Of a stretch of 64,000 bases of DNA, positions 1 to 9,917 are shown piece after piece. This DNA is from Limnomonas spitsbergensis (lineage: Eukaryota; Chlorophyta; Chlorophyceae; Chlamydomonadales), in contig JAYJMM010000114.1 in the NCBI GenBank assembly GCA_037349105.1, positions 2,781,501 through 2,845,500 of the forward strand. The letters run 5' to 3'. The position numbers and the translations under genes are program-made. The stretch's first letter is position 1. Each line of letters starts with the position of its first letter. Below the pieces are notes generated by a model, which saw only the letters and a list, made by a program, of their open reading frames with translations, was not told where the DNA came from and made no database searches.

Positions 1-1566
1 GATCGCTAGTTTGGGCGAGAGGCAGGGAAGGGGTAGCAGCAGTGGAGGTTGAGGTAAGGGGGAGTGCTGGGGTAGTGGGGTTCTTGGGAGCTCATGCGGG
101 GTACAGCTCTCAGCCATGCGAACCCAGTGAGTCGCAGCGTGGGGGTACGGCTCTCCCCAGAAACACCGGCCGGACCGCCGCACTAACACTGCGCAGTCCC
201 TATTGAGGGACCCTTGGGCCACAACCATGGTGGTTGTGAAAGAAAATCGGTCTTATAGTGCGTATGGCAGGGTATCTTGCTCAGCTAGGGGGATGGCGGC
301 AGCAGGGAGGGGCCGGCGTGAGGCAGGGCACTCAAAGGGGGTGCAGGCGGTGTGAGCACATGAGTCTCAAGGGGGCTCATAAAGTGCAGCCTCATGCGCA
401 TTGGGTGACCATCAACTGAGGCTGCTGCCACAGTAGATCAGGGCATCCGGCGGAGGGCACATGGAGCCTCATGGATGGTCATGCGGCGCCAGTGGCCGAT
501 CAGTCAGCCCACGCCCAAGCATGGGAGGGGCGGGCGTGCGGCAGTAGCCCCGACGCGGCCAGGGCGGCAGGAGGGCGCATGGGGACAGGAGGGCGGCATG
601 CAGGAAGCGCATGGCAGCACATGATTGGAGTACATCCGCTCATGCCGGGGCTCTTTAGCACGCGGGGCGGCCTGCCGAATATGCCCTTAGGTAGCAAACA
701 AATAACTGAACTCCCCACTTCATGGCACCCGCATGCGAGCATGGGTGAGGGGCTCGGCCACAAGCGGACGTGCAGGTCAGGGGGCTGCGCTGCCCCACCC
801 TGCGTTTCCCCACCACCCATGCACCCTCAAGCAGCTTCAATCTGGGGCAACACGCGATACAGGGAACAACCCCAGTGCATTACAAAGTAGGGGCTGTACA
901 CCACAAGGCTGTATGTACAACTCAGGGGCTAACACGGCGGTGGCCGGTCTAGGTTTAGCGTCTTACTAGCCTTTGGCGGCCGCGGGGAGGCCAGCCGACA
1001 ACTCTTTGGGGACGGCGGTCCCTCCAAACAGTGCTAAAATAAAAGATCCCCTCCAAACGCCCACCTTCCACCGCCGCCACAGGCTGCACCGATGCCGCTG
1101 CAATCAAGAGCACAACAAAACGTCAGGAAATTATCAAGATAACAAAGCAAGGCAGAAGGTTAAATGCCAGATGGGCCGCATGAACCTGTGCCCCTATGCT
1201 TGACAGGGCAAGGCAACAGGGGGTGCGAGTGTGGGCAAGGCAGGGTGGGTAGCAGCAACAGAGGGCATGAGGCAAGGGGGGATGTTGACCCCAGTCCAGT
1301 CAAGCAAACCCAATGGACATGCGATACGGGATACGTCTGTGTTACAGAGCTGACAGGGAGAGCATGCAGCGAAGAGTCACATGGAGCATGCGCGCACGCA
1401 TGGTATAAGGCTAGTTGGATGCACAATGCATGACATTGCATGCCAGCAAGGCAACATGCAGCATGCGAGTTCATAAGCAGCCCCATCTCAGATATGGATG
1501 ACACAGCAAGGGGGTGGGGGGGCAGATGCAGTGATGATACAAGAACGCGCTCCAAGGGAAACTCAC
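1..1566. other. No gene seen; GC-rich non-coding stretch
   Basis: Several short open frames occur on both strands, but none has a recognisable domain or a convincing splice frame. Bases 1041-1170 match 20548-20690 in the spacer, so they belong to a dispersed repeat. Bases 930-1000 resemble the dispersed GC-rich element described at 19790-19915. The stretch recurs at 20701-22266. Confidence 0.5.
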
Positions 1567-1781
1567 GATGCACTGCACCCATGAAGTGGTCAATGAACGC
1601 AGGAGGAAGCCCGCAGCTCTCCAGGCCAGGTCGTAATGCGCTCCTGATGAACCCTGCATCGGTGTAGCCGCCGTCGAACAGCTTGACCAGGAATGGCTGC
1701 ATCCTGTTGATGGCGGCCTCATGCATGCCAGCGTCGCGCATGGCTTTCAGGACTGCAGCAGCTTTCTCTAGGTCGTCCATC
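1567..1781 (-). CDS. Orphan exon of an unknown protein (copy 1)
   Basis: On the minus strand an acceptor (GATGTGCAG) precedes 215 open bases that end at a good donor (GTGAGT). The encoded ~71 residues begin MDDLEKAAAVLKAMRDAG and contain ALRPGLESCGLPP and FIDHFMGAVH; they look helical and regular in composition, unlike the surrounding chance frames. I do not recognise the family. It may be a downstream exon of the GT90 gene on the same strand or a separate gene; neither linkage can be shown. The exon lies inside a 210-codon open frame, but the part after the donor (towards 1160) is low-quality sequence and is probably intron. Confidence 0.5.
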
Positions 1782-2568
1782 CTGCACATCACATAATTTC
1801 ATAGCCATTTCGAAGAAGGGATGAAAGAAGTCAGCAATCAAACTGCGTCCCATGGTCCAGCTGTTCAATATTGTGCATATGTCAAGACCATGTTAAGCAG
1901 TGATAAAGAAACCAGACAGGTGGATGAAGGGAATCCGTTTCGATGAATAGGGCGACGCTACAGACTCGAGGAAGCAGTGCTTGCTCGATACGATCTGTTT
2001 TTAAGTGAACCAGGACAGCAAGGGCTGCAAAATTCTGTAAGAAATCCTTGCAAGGTGAGGCTGTGAAACAGGAACCCCTGCTGTGAAATAGGCTACGCAA
2101 CGAGTCGAATAAGTCGGACCTGTCAACCGAGGAAGGAACACTCATAATATTTCCCCATCTCATCTGAGGGAACACCAAGAGACTGCAGAGATTGGGAACT
2201 TTGGAAAGGAAGGACCACGGGCCAGCGGCCAGGCGTTCGTGCGCTACAGGTTCGGCTTCAAAGAAAACTTATAACAGGGTTCAATATAACTATTATATAA
2301 AAAATAGGAAAGGAAGGAACTCCGTTTTAAGGCGTGGATATGAGGATGGCAAAGTGTGCACACAGACTAGCCGCACTTAAGCGATCGCCTCTCGAGAGAG
2401 GGCCTGTGCACCCGCAACCTATGGTTATGGGGTCCCTCTTTATTCACCAACCGATTCGCACACCAAGTGGTGCACTCGGGACCCTGTTCCTACTTGTCAA
2501 ACTCTCCTTGCTGAGCACGAAGAGGGGTCTTTCAAGTCCCTCCGGAGAGTGAGGCATTGTCGAACGGC

Positions 2569-2632
2569 AGTTTCGAACCCTCGACCATGTGCCGTGCATG
2601 CCGCCAGTGTTGTACCACTGGACCACTTGCTT
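2569..2632 (-). other. tRNA-like pseudogene or tRNA-derived SINE head (copy 1)
   Basis: The minus strand has an A-box-like TGGTCCAGTGGT (2614-2625) and a B-box-like GGTTCGAAACT (2569-2579), spaced as in a tRNA gene. The T arm and the anticodon arm do not pair properly, so this is not a functional tRNA. Pol III box retention with a decayed fold is what a tRNA-derived SINE or a tRNA pseudogene would show. No clear body, tail or target duplication was identified. Confidence 0.4.
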
Positions 2633-3139
2633 CATATAAGTCCGGTTCAGGGCAATCCCACACGTTGGGGTTCCGAAGCAAGTGACGTACCGTACGCGTA
2701 CGCAGCCAATCTATCATATTTATTTTTTGACCACAAGCAGGTGGAAGAGTGGAGGATTCATCTCATTGCAGGTTACGCAGCTACATAAGTCATACCCTTG
2801 CTGCTGAGAGGCGAAAGAGCAAGGGCACGGAACTGCATCGATGATATCACCATGCTGAAAGTGAGAAAAACTGTGCGGCAATTACCGGTACCAGCAGTGG
2901 CATGAACAATACGGTCTTTGTCCTGGCGCACATGCCCCTTCCTGGTGTACAAGCTGTGTCATGACGCATGGTCTGTGTTAAGCTGGATCATGGTGCACAT
3001 GATGCTCTTGCCATCGCCGCCGTGGCTCGAATTCTGGCATGGGGAGGGTAATGGCTCCAGATCCACATGCACCGTTGTGCGTACACCCATTATGGACTCA
3101 CACGGTGTAGCAGCATTGGTAATTGCTACGAATTAAGCA

Positions 3140-3835
3140 ATGACAACCTGCTGCGAGCATGGTTTCAAGGTCTTAAAATCCACAGACAACCCAGTGGCCC
3201 TAAGGAATCACCAACAAGGAAAAGAGTGCAAGAGAGGAGCTGAGAAACTGGCCAGGGAAACCTCGACGAAGCGGCGGAACACGATCACATCATTATACTC
3301 ATTTTTTACTCCTACTGCTGCTGCTGCTGCTGCTGCTCCTGCTGCTGTCGAGCATGCGGCTGTCGCCGAGCCTCTTGCTCTTGCAAAAGCTGCTGGTCCC
3401 GCTGCCGAGGCTACCCCTGAGAGCCCGCAACAGCAGCTCCTATCTCCGGATGTAGCGACCCAAGCAACCCCCGTTGTTGTGGTGTTGCGAGAGCTTTCCA
3501 TGGCAATTCTGGGAGACAGTGTGGGGCGTGCTGACCTCATGGTCAAGTTCAGAGCTAGCGGATATGAGAAGCATTCCATCTCAGGGCAAAAATGCTTCAA
3601 ACGTGATCATTCAAAGCTCAGGGAAATAAATAGTTTTCTCGGTAAACTTATTATATCACAGCTCAGGGCAAAAATACTAGCACCTACGGGTGTCGAGGCC
3701 CTGCCATTAAGAGCGTCCACTACGTACAAAATGTACACATCTGAGGCTCAACATAAATGGGGCATCTCCTGCGTCTGCGTCAGACTGGAAAAACAGAATT
3801 GCTTCTATATCAGAGCCTCATCTTGGTTCAGCTAA
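3140..3835 (+). CDS. 231-aa protein with Cys/His motif and alanine tract (copy 1)
   Basis: Uninterrupted ORF from ATG to TAA. The N-terminal 35 residues hold CCEHGF, then a histidine and a cysteine about 20 and 25 residues on (NHQQGKECK), a possible degenerate zinc-binding module. A basic patch TKRR is followed by the hydrophobic TSLYSFFTP, vaguely like the leucine/diphenylalanine core of PCNA-interacting peptides but without the leading Gln. Next come an Ala/Pro-rich linker coded by GCT repeats and a C-terminal part with no recognised fold. A similar layout (Cys/His head, basic region, SFF) is seen in transposon-derived algal proteins, so domesticated or relict mobile DNA is possible. It is intact and unchanged in copy 2. 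Function unknown. Confidence 0.45.
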   Translation: MTTCCEHGFKVLKSTDNPVALRNHQQGKECKRGAEKLARETSTKRRNTITSLYSFFTPTAAAAAAAPAAVEHAAVAEPLALAKAAGPAAEATPESPQQQLLSPDVATQATPVVVVLRELSMAILGDSVGRADLMVKFRASGYEKHSISGQKCFKRDHSKLREINSFLGKLIISQLRAKILAPTGVEALPLRASTTYKMYTSEAQHKWGISCVCVRLEKQNCFYIRASSWFS

Positions 3836-4014
3836 GTCAAGGTTCAGCCCAAGTCAGGGTCTGCGGCTAGGGGCCTTGGTGTGTCAAGGTGCCTGCTGCT
3901 TGGGAGGTGAAGATTAATCCTGGGCCCTACACCCACACTGTCAAGGGAAGCCTCGTGGGGCCTGGAGATCATGTCCAGAATCTTGTGTGTGGATCTCTTA
4001 GGCTTATGCGGGTT

Positions 4015-4440
4015 TACCCTGAACCCTAGACCCTGCATCCTAGACCCTGCATCCTGAACCCTGCATCATGAGCCCTAGACCCTGCATCCTGAACTCTGCA
4101 TCCTGAACCCTGCATCATGAGCCCTAGACCCTGCATCCTACGCCCTGCATCCTGAACCCTGCATCATGAACCCTAGACCCTGCATCCTACACCCTGCATC
4201 CTGAACCCTGCATCCTGAACCCTATACCCTGCATCCTAGACCTTGCATCCTGAACCCTGCATCCTGAACCCTATACCCTGCATCCTAGACCCTGCATCCT
4301 GAACCCTGCATCCCGAACCCTGCATCCTGAACCCTGCATCCTGAACCCTAGACCCTGCATCCTAGACGCTGCATCCTGAACCCTGCATCCTGAACCCAGC
4401 ATCCTGAACCCTGCATCCTGAACCCTAGACCCGCACTCAC
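4015..4440. repeat. 14-15 bp minisatellite, CCCTGCATCCTGAA type (copy 1)
   Basis: About 28 degenerate units of CCCTGCATCCTGAA, with interspersed CCCTAGA units. It superficially resembles telomeric DNA but lacks the CCCTAAAA of green-algal telomeres. It abuts the donor site of the GT90 exon at 4441 and so lies at the start of that exon's downstream intron. Confidence 0.9.
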
Positions 4441-6237
4441 AGGGGTACATCTCATTGATCCTGGGGATCACGTCCAGTGTTTTCTGCGAGTACTTCTTGG
4501 TGTAGAAGTGGAAGATGGGGATCATGATGTCCGCGTGCACGTCAGAGCTGCAGAAGCGGAACACGGGTGCGTACGGCTTGGGGCCGCGCAACATCACCAT
4601 CGTCCGGTCGCTGCTGGCGATGACAAATTCGACATCAGGAATGAGGGCGCCGAAGATTTCCTGGATCTCCAGAATGACCTGGACGGGGGGTGGGTTAAAA
4701 CATCTCCAGGATGACCTGGACGGGGGGTGGGGGCTGAATATCTCCAGGATGATTTGGAGTGGGGTTGGGGGGATTAAATTTCTCCAGGATGGCATGGAGT
4801 GGGGGGCGGGGCTAAATATCTCCAGGATGGCATGGAGTGGGGGGCGGGGCTAAATATCTCCATGATGACTTGGAGTGGGGGATGGGTTTAAATATCTCCA
4901 GGATGACTTAGAGTGGGGTGTGGGGTTAAATATCTCCATGATGACTTGGAGCGGAGGTCGGTGCAAATATCTCCAGGATGACTTGGAGTGGGGGTGGGTT
5001 TGAATATCTCCATGATGACTTGGAGTGGGGGTTGGGTCTAAATATATCCAGGATGGATCGGAGTGTCGGGTGGATTTAAATATCAGGGCACCCAAACTAC
5101 GCGGTCCCCTGCCCCCCCGTATTGTACGGATCACTTTTGAGTGTGAGGTGGGGTTGAGTATCTCCAGGATGACTTGGAGTGGGGGGTGGGTTTAGATATC
5201 TTCAGGATGTCTTGGAGAGGGTGGTGGGTTTGAATATCTCCAGGATGACTTGGAGTGGGGGTGGGTTTGAATATCTCCAGGATGACTTGGAGTGGGGGTG
5301 GGTTTGAATATCTCCATGATGACTTGGAGCGGAGGTGGGTGCAAATACCTCCAGGATGACTTGGAGTGGGGGTGGGTTTGAATATCTCCATGATGACTTG
5401 GAGTGGGGGTTGGGTCTAAATATATCCAGGATGGATCGGAGTGTCGGGTGGAGTTAAATATCAGGGCACCCAAACTACGCGGTCCCCTGCCCCCCCGTAT
5501 TGTACGGATCACTTTTGAGTGTGAGGTGGGGTTGAGTATCTCCAGGATGACTTGGAGTGGGGGGTGGGTTTAGATATCTTCAGGATGTCTTGGAGAGGGC
5601 GGTGGGGTTAAAATATCTTTGGTATGATTTGACGTGGGGTGTGGAATTTAAATATCTTTGGTATGATATGAGGTGGGGGGTGGGGTTTAAATACCTTCGG
5701 GATGATATGAGGTGAGGGGAGGGTTTACCCACCTCCAAGTCACACCTGGTCGTTATCCCCCCTCCTCAGGTGAGTCAGGTCACGCCTAGTCAGAAATCCC
5801 CCCACTCAGGTCACACTTGCTTCTAATTCCACTCATACCCATGTCACACCTGGTTATAATTTCCCTCACCCAGGTCACACCTGCTTCTACTTCCCCACAC
5901 ACCCAGGCCACACCTTGTTGTTTTCCCTCACTCAGGTCACACCTGCTTCTCATTCCACTCACACCCGGGCCACACCCGGTTACAATCTTCCTCACTTAGG
6001 TCAAACCTGCCTCTCATTCCACTCACACCTAGGTCACCCATGTTTGTAATTTTCCTCACTCAGGGCACACCTGCCCCTCATTCCAATCACACCCAGGTCA
6101 CACCTGCATGTAGGTGAAGAAGATGCCAGCGTGATGGCCGACAGGGATGTCATGCGCTAGGCTGGCCTCGACCACGTAAGCGGTGCCATTCATGAAGGCA
6201 AGGGCGATACCCTTGTTGGCACCTCGCGTTGTGAACT
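4441..6237 (-). CDS. GT90 (CAP10-like) glycosyltransferase, two internal exons (copy 1)
   Basis: Two minus-strand exons join in frame: 6237-6104 (134 bp, acceptor ACGACCAG, donor CAG|GTGTGA) and 4660-4441 (220 bp, acceptor GAGATCCAG, donor GTGAGT). They encode RGANKGIALAFMNGTAYVVE, then HHAGIFFTYMQ joined to EIFGALIPDVEFVIASSD, and HADIMIPIFHFYTKKY. The 'PDVEF...SSD' and 'hADI.iP.FhFY' blocks fit glycosyltransferase family 90, the group of O-glucosyl/xylosyltransferases expected in the secretory pathway. Exons upstream (a 28-bp candidate at 7514-7541) and downstream (a frame at 3844-4038 with LDSVGVGPR) are plausible but unproven. The intron 4661-6103 consists almost entirely of minisatellites. 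The catalytic WRG region was not located, so the gene is partial as seen. Confidence 0.65.
4680..5720. repeat. 37-bp minisatellite in GT90 intron (copy 1)
   Basis: Units read GAATATCTCCAGGATGACTT then GGAGTGGGGGTGGGTTT, 37 bp, degenerating at both ends. A non-repetitive insert of about 80 bp (with ACTACGCGGTCCCC) occurs twice, at ~5080-5150 and ~5455-5525, giving a higher-order period of about 374 bp. Because 37 is not a multiple of three, every frame of an undamaged run cycles the same peptides; the long minus-strand open frames here are artefacts. Confidence 0.95.
5740..6103. repeat. ~60-66 bp degenerate repeat, donor-side of GT90 intron (copy 1)
   Basis: Degenerate tandem units built around CAGGTCACACCTG and TTCCACTCACACC. 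Read on the minus strand each unit carries CAGGTGTGACC, the same string as the authentic donor of the exon ending at 6104 (CAG|GTGTGACCT). The copy at 27002-27365 is nearly unchanged. Confidence 0.85.
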
Positions 6238-6559
6238 CTGGTCGTAGCGGGGAGGGGGGCATGTGGGAATTGATGCAAGTTTGCCTTGTGCTTTCCAGAA
6301 TTTTAAATGGGATTCACATCTGGTAATTTGCTCCAAGGTTTATTGCATGTGTTAGCATGGAGTTTGCATATGGTTTGCAGAAATAATAGGCAACCTCTGC
6401 TTGGGGCTTGCATGGGGCTTGCATGAGGCTTGCATGAGGCTTGCATGGGTCTTGCAAAGAACTTGCATGAGGCTTGTTTCAGGTTTGCATGCGGTATACA
6501 TGGCACCGTAGTTTTTCAAGTCTGAGCACAAGACTTTTAGATGCCATTGCTTGCCCTGT

Positions 6560-7490
6560 ATGGGACGCCTGCATATTATGCCTGCATGGTATCCTGCATG
6601 ATACGCCAGCGTGGTATCCTTGCATGATAGCCTGCACATTATGTCTGCGTGGTAGCCTGCATGGTATCCTGCATGGTATCCTGCATGGTAACCTGCATGG
6701 TAGTCTGCATGGTAACCTGCATGGTAGCCTGCATGGTAGCCTGCAGGGTAACCTGCATGGTAGCCTGCATGGCAGCCTGCATGGTAGCCTGCATGGTAGC
6801 CTGCATGGTAGCCTGCATGGTAGCCTGCATGGTAGTCTGCATAATAACTTGCATGGTAGCCTGCATGGTAGCCTGCATGGTAGCCTGCATAATAACCTGC
6901 CTGGTAGCCTGCCTGGTAGCCTGCATGGTAACCTGCATGGTAGCCTGCATGGTAACCTGCCTGGTAGCCTGCGTGGTAGCCTGCATGGTAGCCTGCATGG
7001 TAGCCTGCATGGTAACCTGCATGGTAGTCTGCATAATAACCTGCATGGTAGCCTGTATGGTAGCGTGCATGGTAGCCTGCCTGGTAGCCTGCATGGTATC
7101 CTGCATGGTAGCCTGCATGGTAACCTGCATGGTAGCCTGCATGGTAGCCTGCCTGGTAGCCTGCATGGTAGCCTGCATGGTAGCCTGCATGGTAGCGTGC
7201 ATGGTAGCCTGCCTGGTAGCCTGCATGGTAGCCTGCATGGTAGCCTGCATGGTAGCCTGCATGGTAGCCTGCATGGTAGCCTGCATGGTAACCTGCATGA
7301 TAGCCTGCATGATACGCCAGCTCATTATGCCTGCATCGTACGCCTGCATAGTAACCTGCATGATACACCTGCATGGTATGCCTGCATAGTGCACGTGCAC
7401 ATCATGCCTGCATGATATGTCTGCTTGGTAGCCTGCATACTACGCCAGCATGGTAGCCTGCATGGTTGCCTGAATAGTGCACCTGCATGG
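6560..7490. repeat. 12-bp satellite TGCATGGTAGCC (copy 1)
   Basis: Roughly 75 units of a 12-bp repeat with many variants (CCTGG, GTATCC, ATAATAACC). Twelve is a multiple of three and the unit has no stop in several frames, so it reads through on both strands as tetrapeptide repeats (MVAC or LHGS on plus, MQAT or YHAG on minus). These open frames of up to 340 codons are satellite artefacts. Confidence 0.95.
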
Positions 7491-7499
7491 TATGCCGGC

Positions 7500-8909
7500 T
7501 AGGGACACCGCACCTTTTTGATTGCCAGCGACATGGCCTCCCTGTCAGGTGAGGCACACACGCAAGGAAAACGGTTAAGCACGCCGTAGATAGGATCTCA
7601 AATCTAGGGGAGATTTTGTATGCCAGTAGGAAAATAAAACCCGTCCCTTTTACGCAGTGTCTGGGGTCGAGCAAGACCTGATTGATATGATCAAATGAGC
7701 ACATGCGTTGGAGCACCGCACCCTGATAAAGATTTAATCAAATCCCAGAGCCTGCAATATTTATCTAATTGGATCATAGAATCTGTATGCAAATGAGAGC
7801 CTCTGTAGCCTAATTATATCAAAAACAAACGATGTACAAAGAATAATACAGGCATCAGAGCTACACAGGTTTGAAGCATGCCCTGCAGCATATAAAAGGA
7901 GGCGCAGCGGTGAGGAGGAAATGCAGCTGTTCTGGCCTTTCAAAAGTCACAAAAGCTTCTGACACCCATGATAGTGAATGTGATTCCTCATATTTGAACT
8001 ATGCCTTGCACCATTCAAAACGGACTGTGCCTTGCAGGCTTACAGCATTCAAATGAACCATGCCTGGATTTGTTCAAAAGGAAATGCACCAGGAGAAGCA
8101 GCAGGTAGGTTTCCTGGCCAGCCAGCACTGAACTGGAAGCAACGTCTGGTGGGCGGCATGCAACGCCCCCATGCAACATCTGGGTCACAGATGCGCACCC
8201 CGAGCAACATCTAGGTGAAACATCTATTCCCCCATGCAACATCTGTGCCACTGTTCAACATGTAGGTCACACGGGCATGTCTGTGGACTGCTTAACAGCA
8301 GTTGCATGCATTAAGCATAATAAGCTTCGCATTACAGCTTGCCGCCCCCTAATTGCTGCAGGAATTGCTGCTGGACTGGTTAGATCCACTGCCTCATCAG
8401 CTGGCGCATGTGCTGTTTGATGAGCTGTTACGGGTGCCAGCAAACGTCTTTCCGCTCTTGCTAATGTCTCAGCAAAACTAAGCTGCCTTTTCATATTACG
8501 TACTCATAATATGTATTGTGCTGGCGATTTTTTCAGGGTTTGGGGCAAGAACTCCAAAGGTATGGTTGTTTGGAGTTGAGCTGAAAATAATTAGCTAAAT
8601 CTAAGAAGTAAACTAACTCAAACTATTAAATAAATCGATAACTAAATCATTCACTATTTCATGATTAATTAACGGTGTAGTTATCTAAATCAACCATTTG
8701 TCTTTTTTAAAAAGGCCGATAAAAACGTTATTCGACTGATAAGACGCACTGGGAGAGACTCACAAATTGATGTTATACACATTCTCCCTGACTCACACAG
8801 AGGCTCTAAAACCTGTTCACTAGCAGTGCTTGATTTTAATACGTTGACAGGTCAGGTCCCAAATACTGCTTATGTGACAACTCATGTATTTCCGTGTCTT
8901 CCTTGATAG
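7500..8909. other. Mostly intergenic; AT-rich island (copy 1)
   Basis: No confident gene. A 28-bp candidate GT90 exon (7514-7541, minus) has good-looking splice borders. Bases 8040-8106 lie between an acceptor-like CTTGCAG and a donor-like CAG|GTAGGT on the plus strand and could be an upstream exon of the acidic/polyQ gene, but the reading frame is not settled. Bases 8580-8710 form an AT-rich island with repeated TAAATC-like words. The duplicate is 28762-30171. Confidence 0.4.
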
Positions 8910-9698
8910 GACGAAGAGGACGACGAGGATGAGGAGGAGGTGGTGGTGGTGGTGGAGGAGCCTAAGCAACTGAAGCAGCGGCAGCTGTGGAAGCAAGGCG
9001 TTGCAAAACAGCCACGGGAGGAGTTGGAGGAGGAGGAGGAGGAGGAGGGCCAGGCGGCGCTCCGCCTCCAAACAAAAGCCGGGCGGCGCTCCTTTGACAA
9101 GCGAAGGAGGCTTGTTGGCAGCAGCGAGGTGGGAGCTTGCTTAGTTGCCTCTGTGCAATTGTGCATGATGATTGGGGCTTCAAGCACTTGTTTTTTCGTG
9201 ACTCAGCTACATGTTAGGTACATTCCAGCCGCTGGCCGGATGCCCCATTTATAGCGAGCCCTGCTGGTTTTGTCGCCATTTGCCGGCCGGTCCAGGTTTG
9301 TTCCTGATTGGGCCTTTGGCAGCCGCTGGGCGTCGAGCCAAAGTTGAACTTGCAGCTGGAAAATGAAACCCTGCTAGTTCAGGGTGCATATGCTCGTCAT
9401 GGAAAGCACGAAAGTGCTGAAGGGCCCAACAGCACCTAGGCAGCCGTCACCTGGGCTTTAAAGGTCACCTAGGCACATGACACTGAACATATTAAAAAGC
9501 CCTGCATGGTCCACTGGTTACTGCCTTTCCCGGACCCCTCTAAACAAAGTGCTCAATATCAATGGGTCATATCTCCATTCCTGCTGACACGAAACTCCAT
9601 GTCCCTCCGTTATCTGCCTTTCACAGGAGGATGTGGAGCAGCAGCAGCTTGCATTTCATCAGCAACAAGAGGAGAAAGGGCAACAGAGACAACAAGAT

Positions 9699-9745
<47 letters not shown>

Positions 9746-9809
9746 TGTTCCAAGGGAGGAGGAGGATGCGCTTATACCAGGGGAGGTGGTGAAGGAGATG
9801 ATGGCTTGA
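8910..9809 (+). CDS. Acidic, glutamine-rich protein, last two exons (copy 1)
   Basis: Exon 8910-9128 (acceptor TTGATAG, donor GAG|GTGGGA; 73 codons) joins exon 9627-9809 (acceptor TTTCACAG; 60 codons plus TGA) in phase 0. The protein starts with an acidic run (DEEDDEDEEEVVVVVEE), has a basic-charged middle (KQLKQRQLWKQG, RRSFDKRRR), a second glutamate run, then a Gln-rich C-terminal part with 14 consecutive Gln coded by CAG, ending LIPGEVVKEMMA. No domain is recognised; the composition suggests a disordered nuclear or scaffold-type protein. Upstream exons are not identified. The intron 9129-9626 contains a dispersed GC-rich repeat (9190-9340). Confidence 0.6.
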
Positions 9810-9917
9810 AACCAGCCATGCCCCTTCCCTCTATGCACGAACGTGCAGATTGTGCAATAAGACGTGGAGCGAGTAGCATCCTCCGCAAGTCCAGCTTGCC
9901 CCTTCCTCCCCCCCCAG

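Noticed and set aside
2569..2632. Functional tRNA gene
   Set aside because: Pol III boxes fit, but the T stem, anticodon stem and acceptor stem do not pair.
4015..4440. Interstitial telomere
   Set aside because: Units are CCCTGCATCCTGAA with CCCTAGA variants, not the CCCTAAAA expected for green algae.
4271..5512. Minus-strand proteins made of SKSSWRYSNPPP-like repeats
   Set aside because: Translation of the 37-bp minisatellite; only the 220-bp GT90 exon within the region is supportable.
6352..7415. Long overlapping ORFs on both strands (up to 340 codons) of tetrapeptide repeats
   Set aside because: A 12-bp repeat without stops is open on both strands in several frames; no start context, domain or splice signal.
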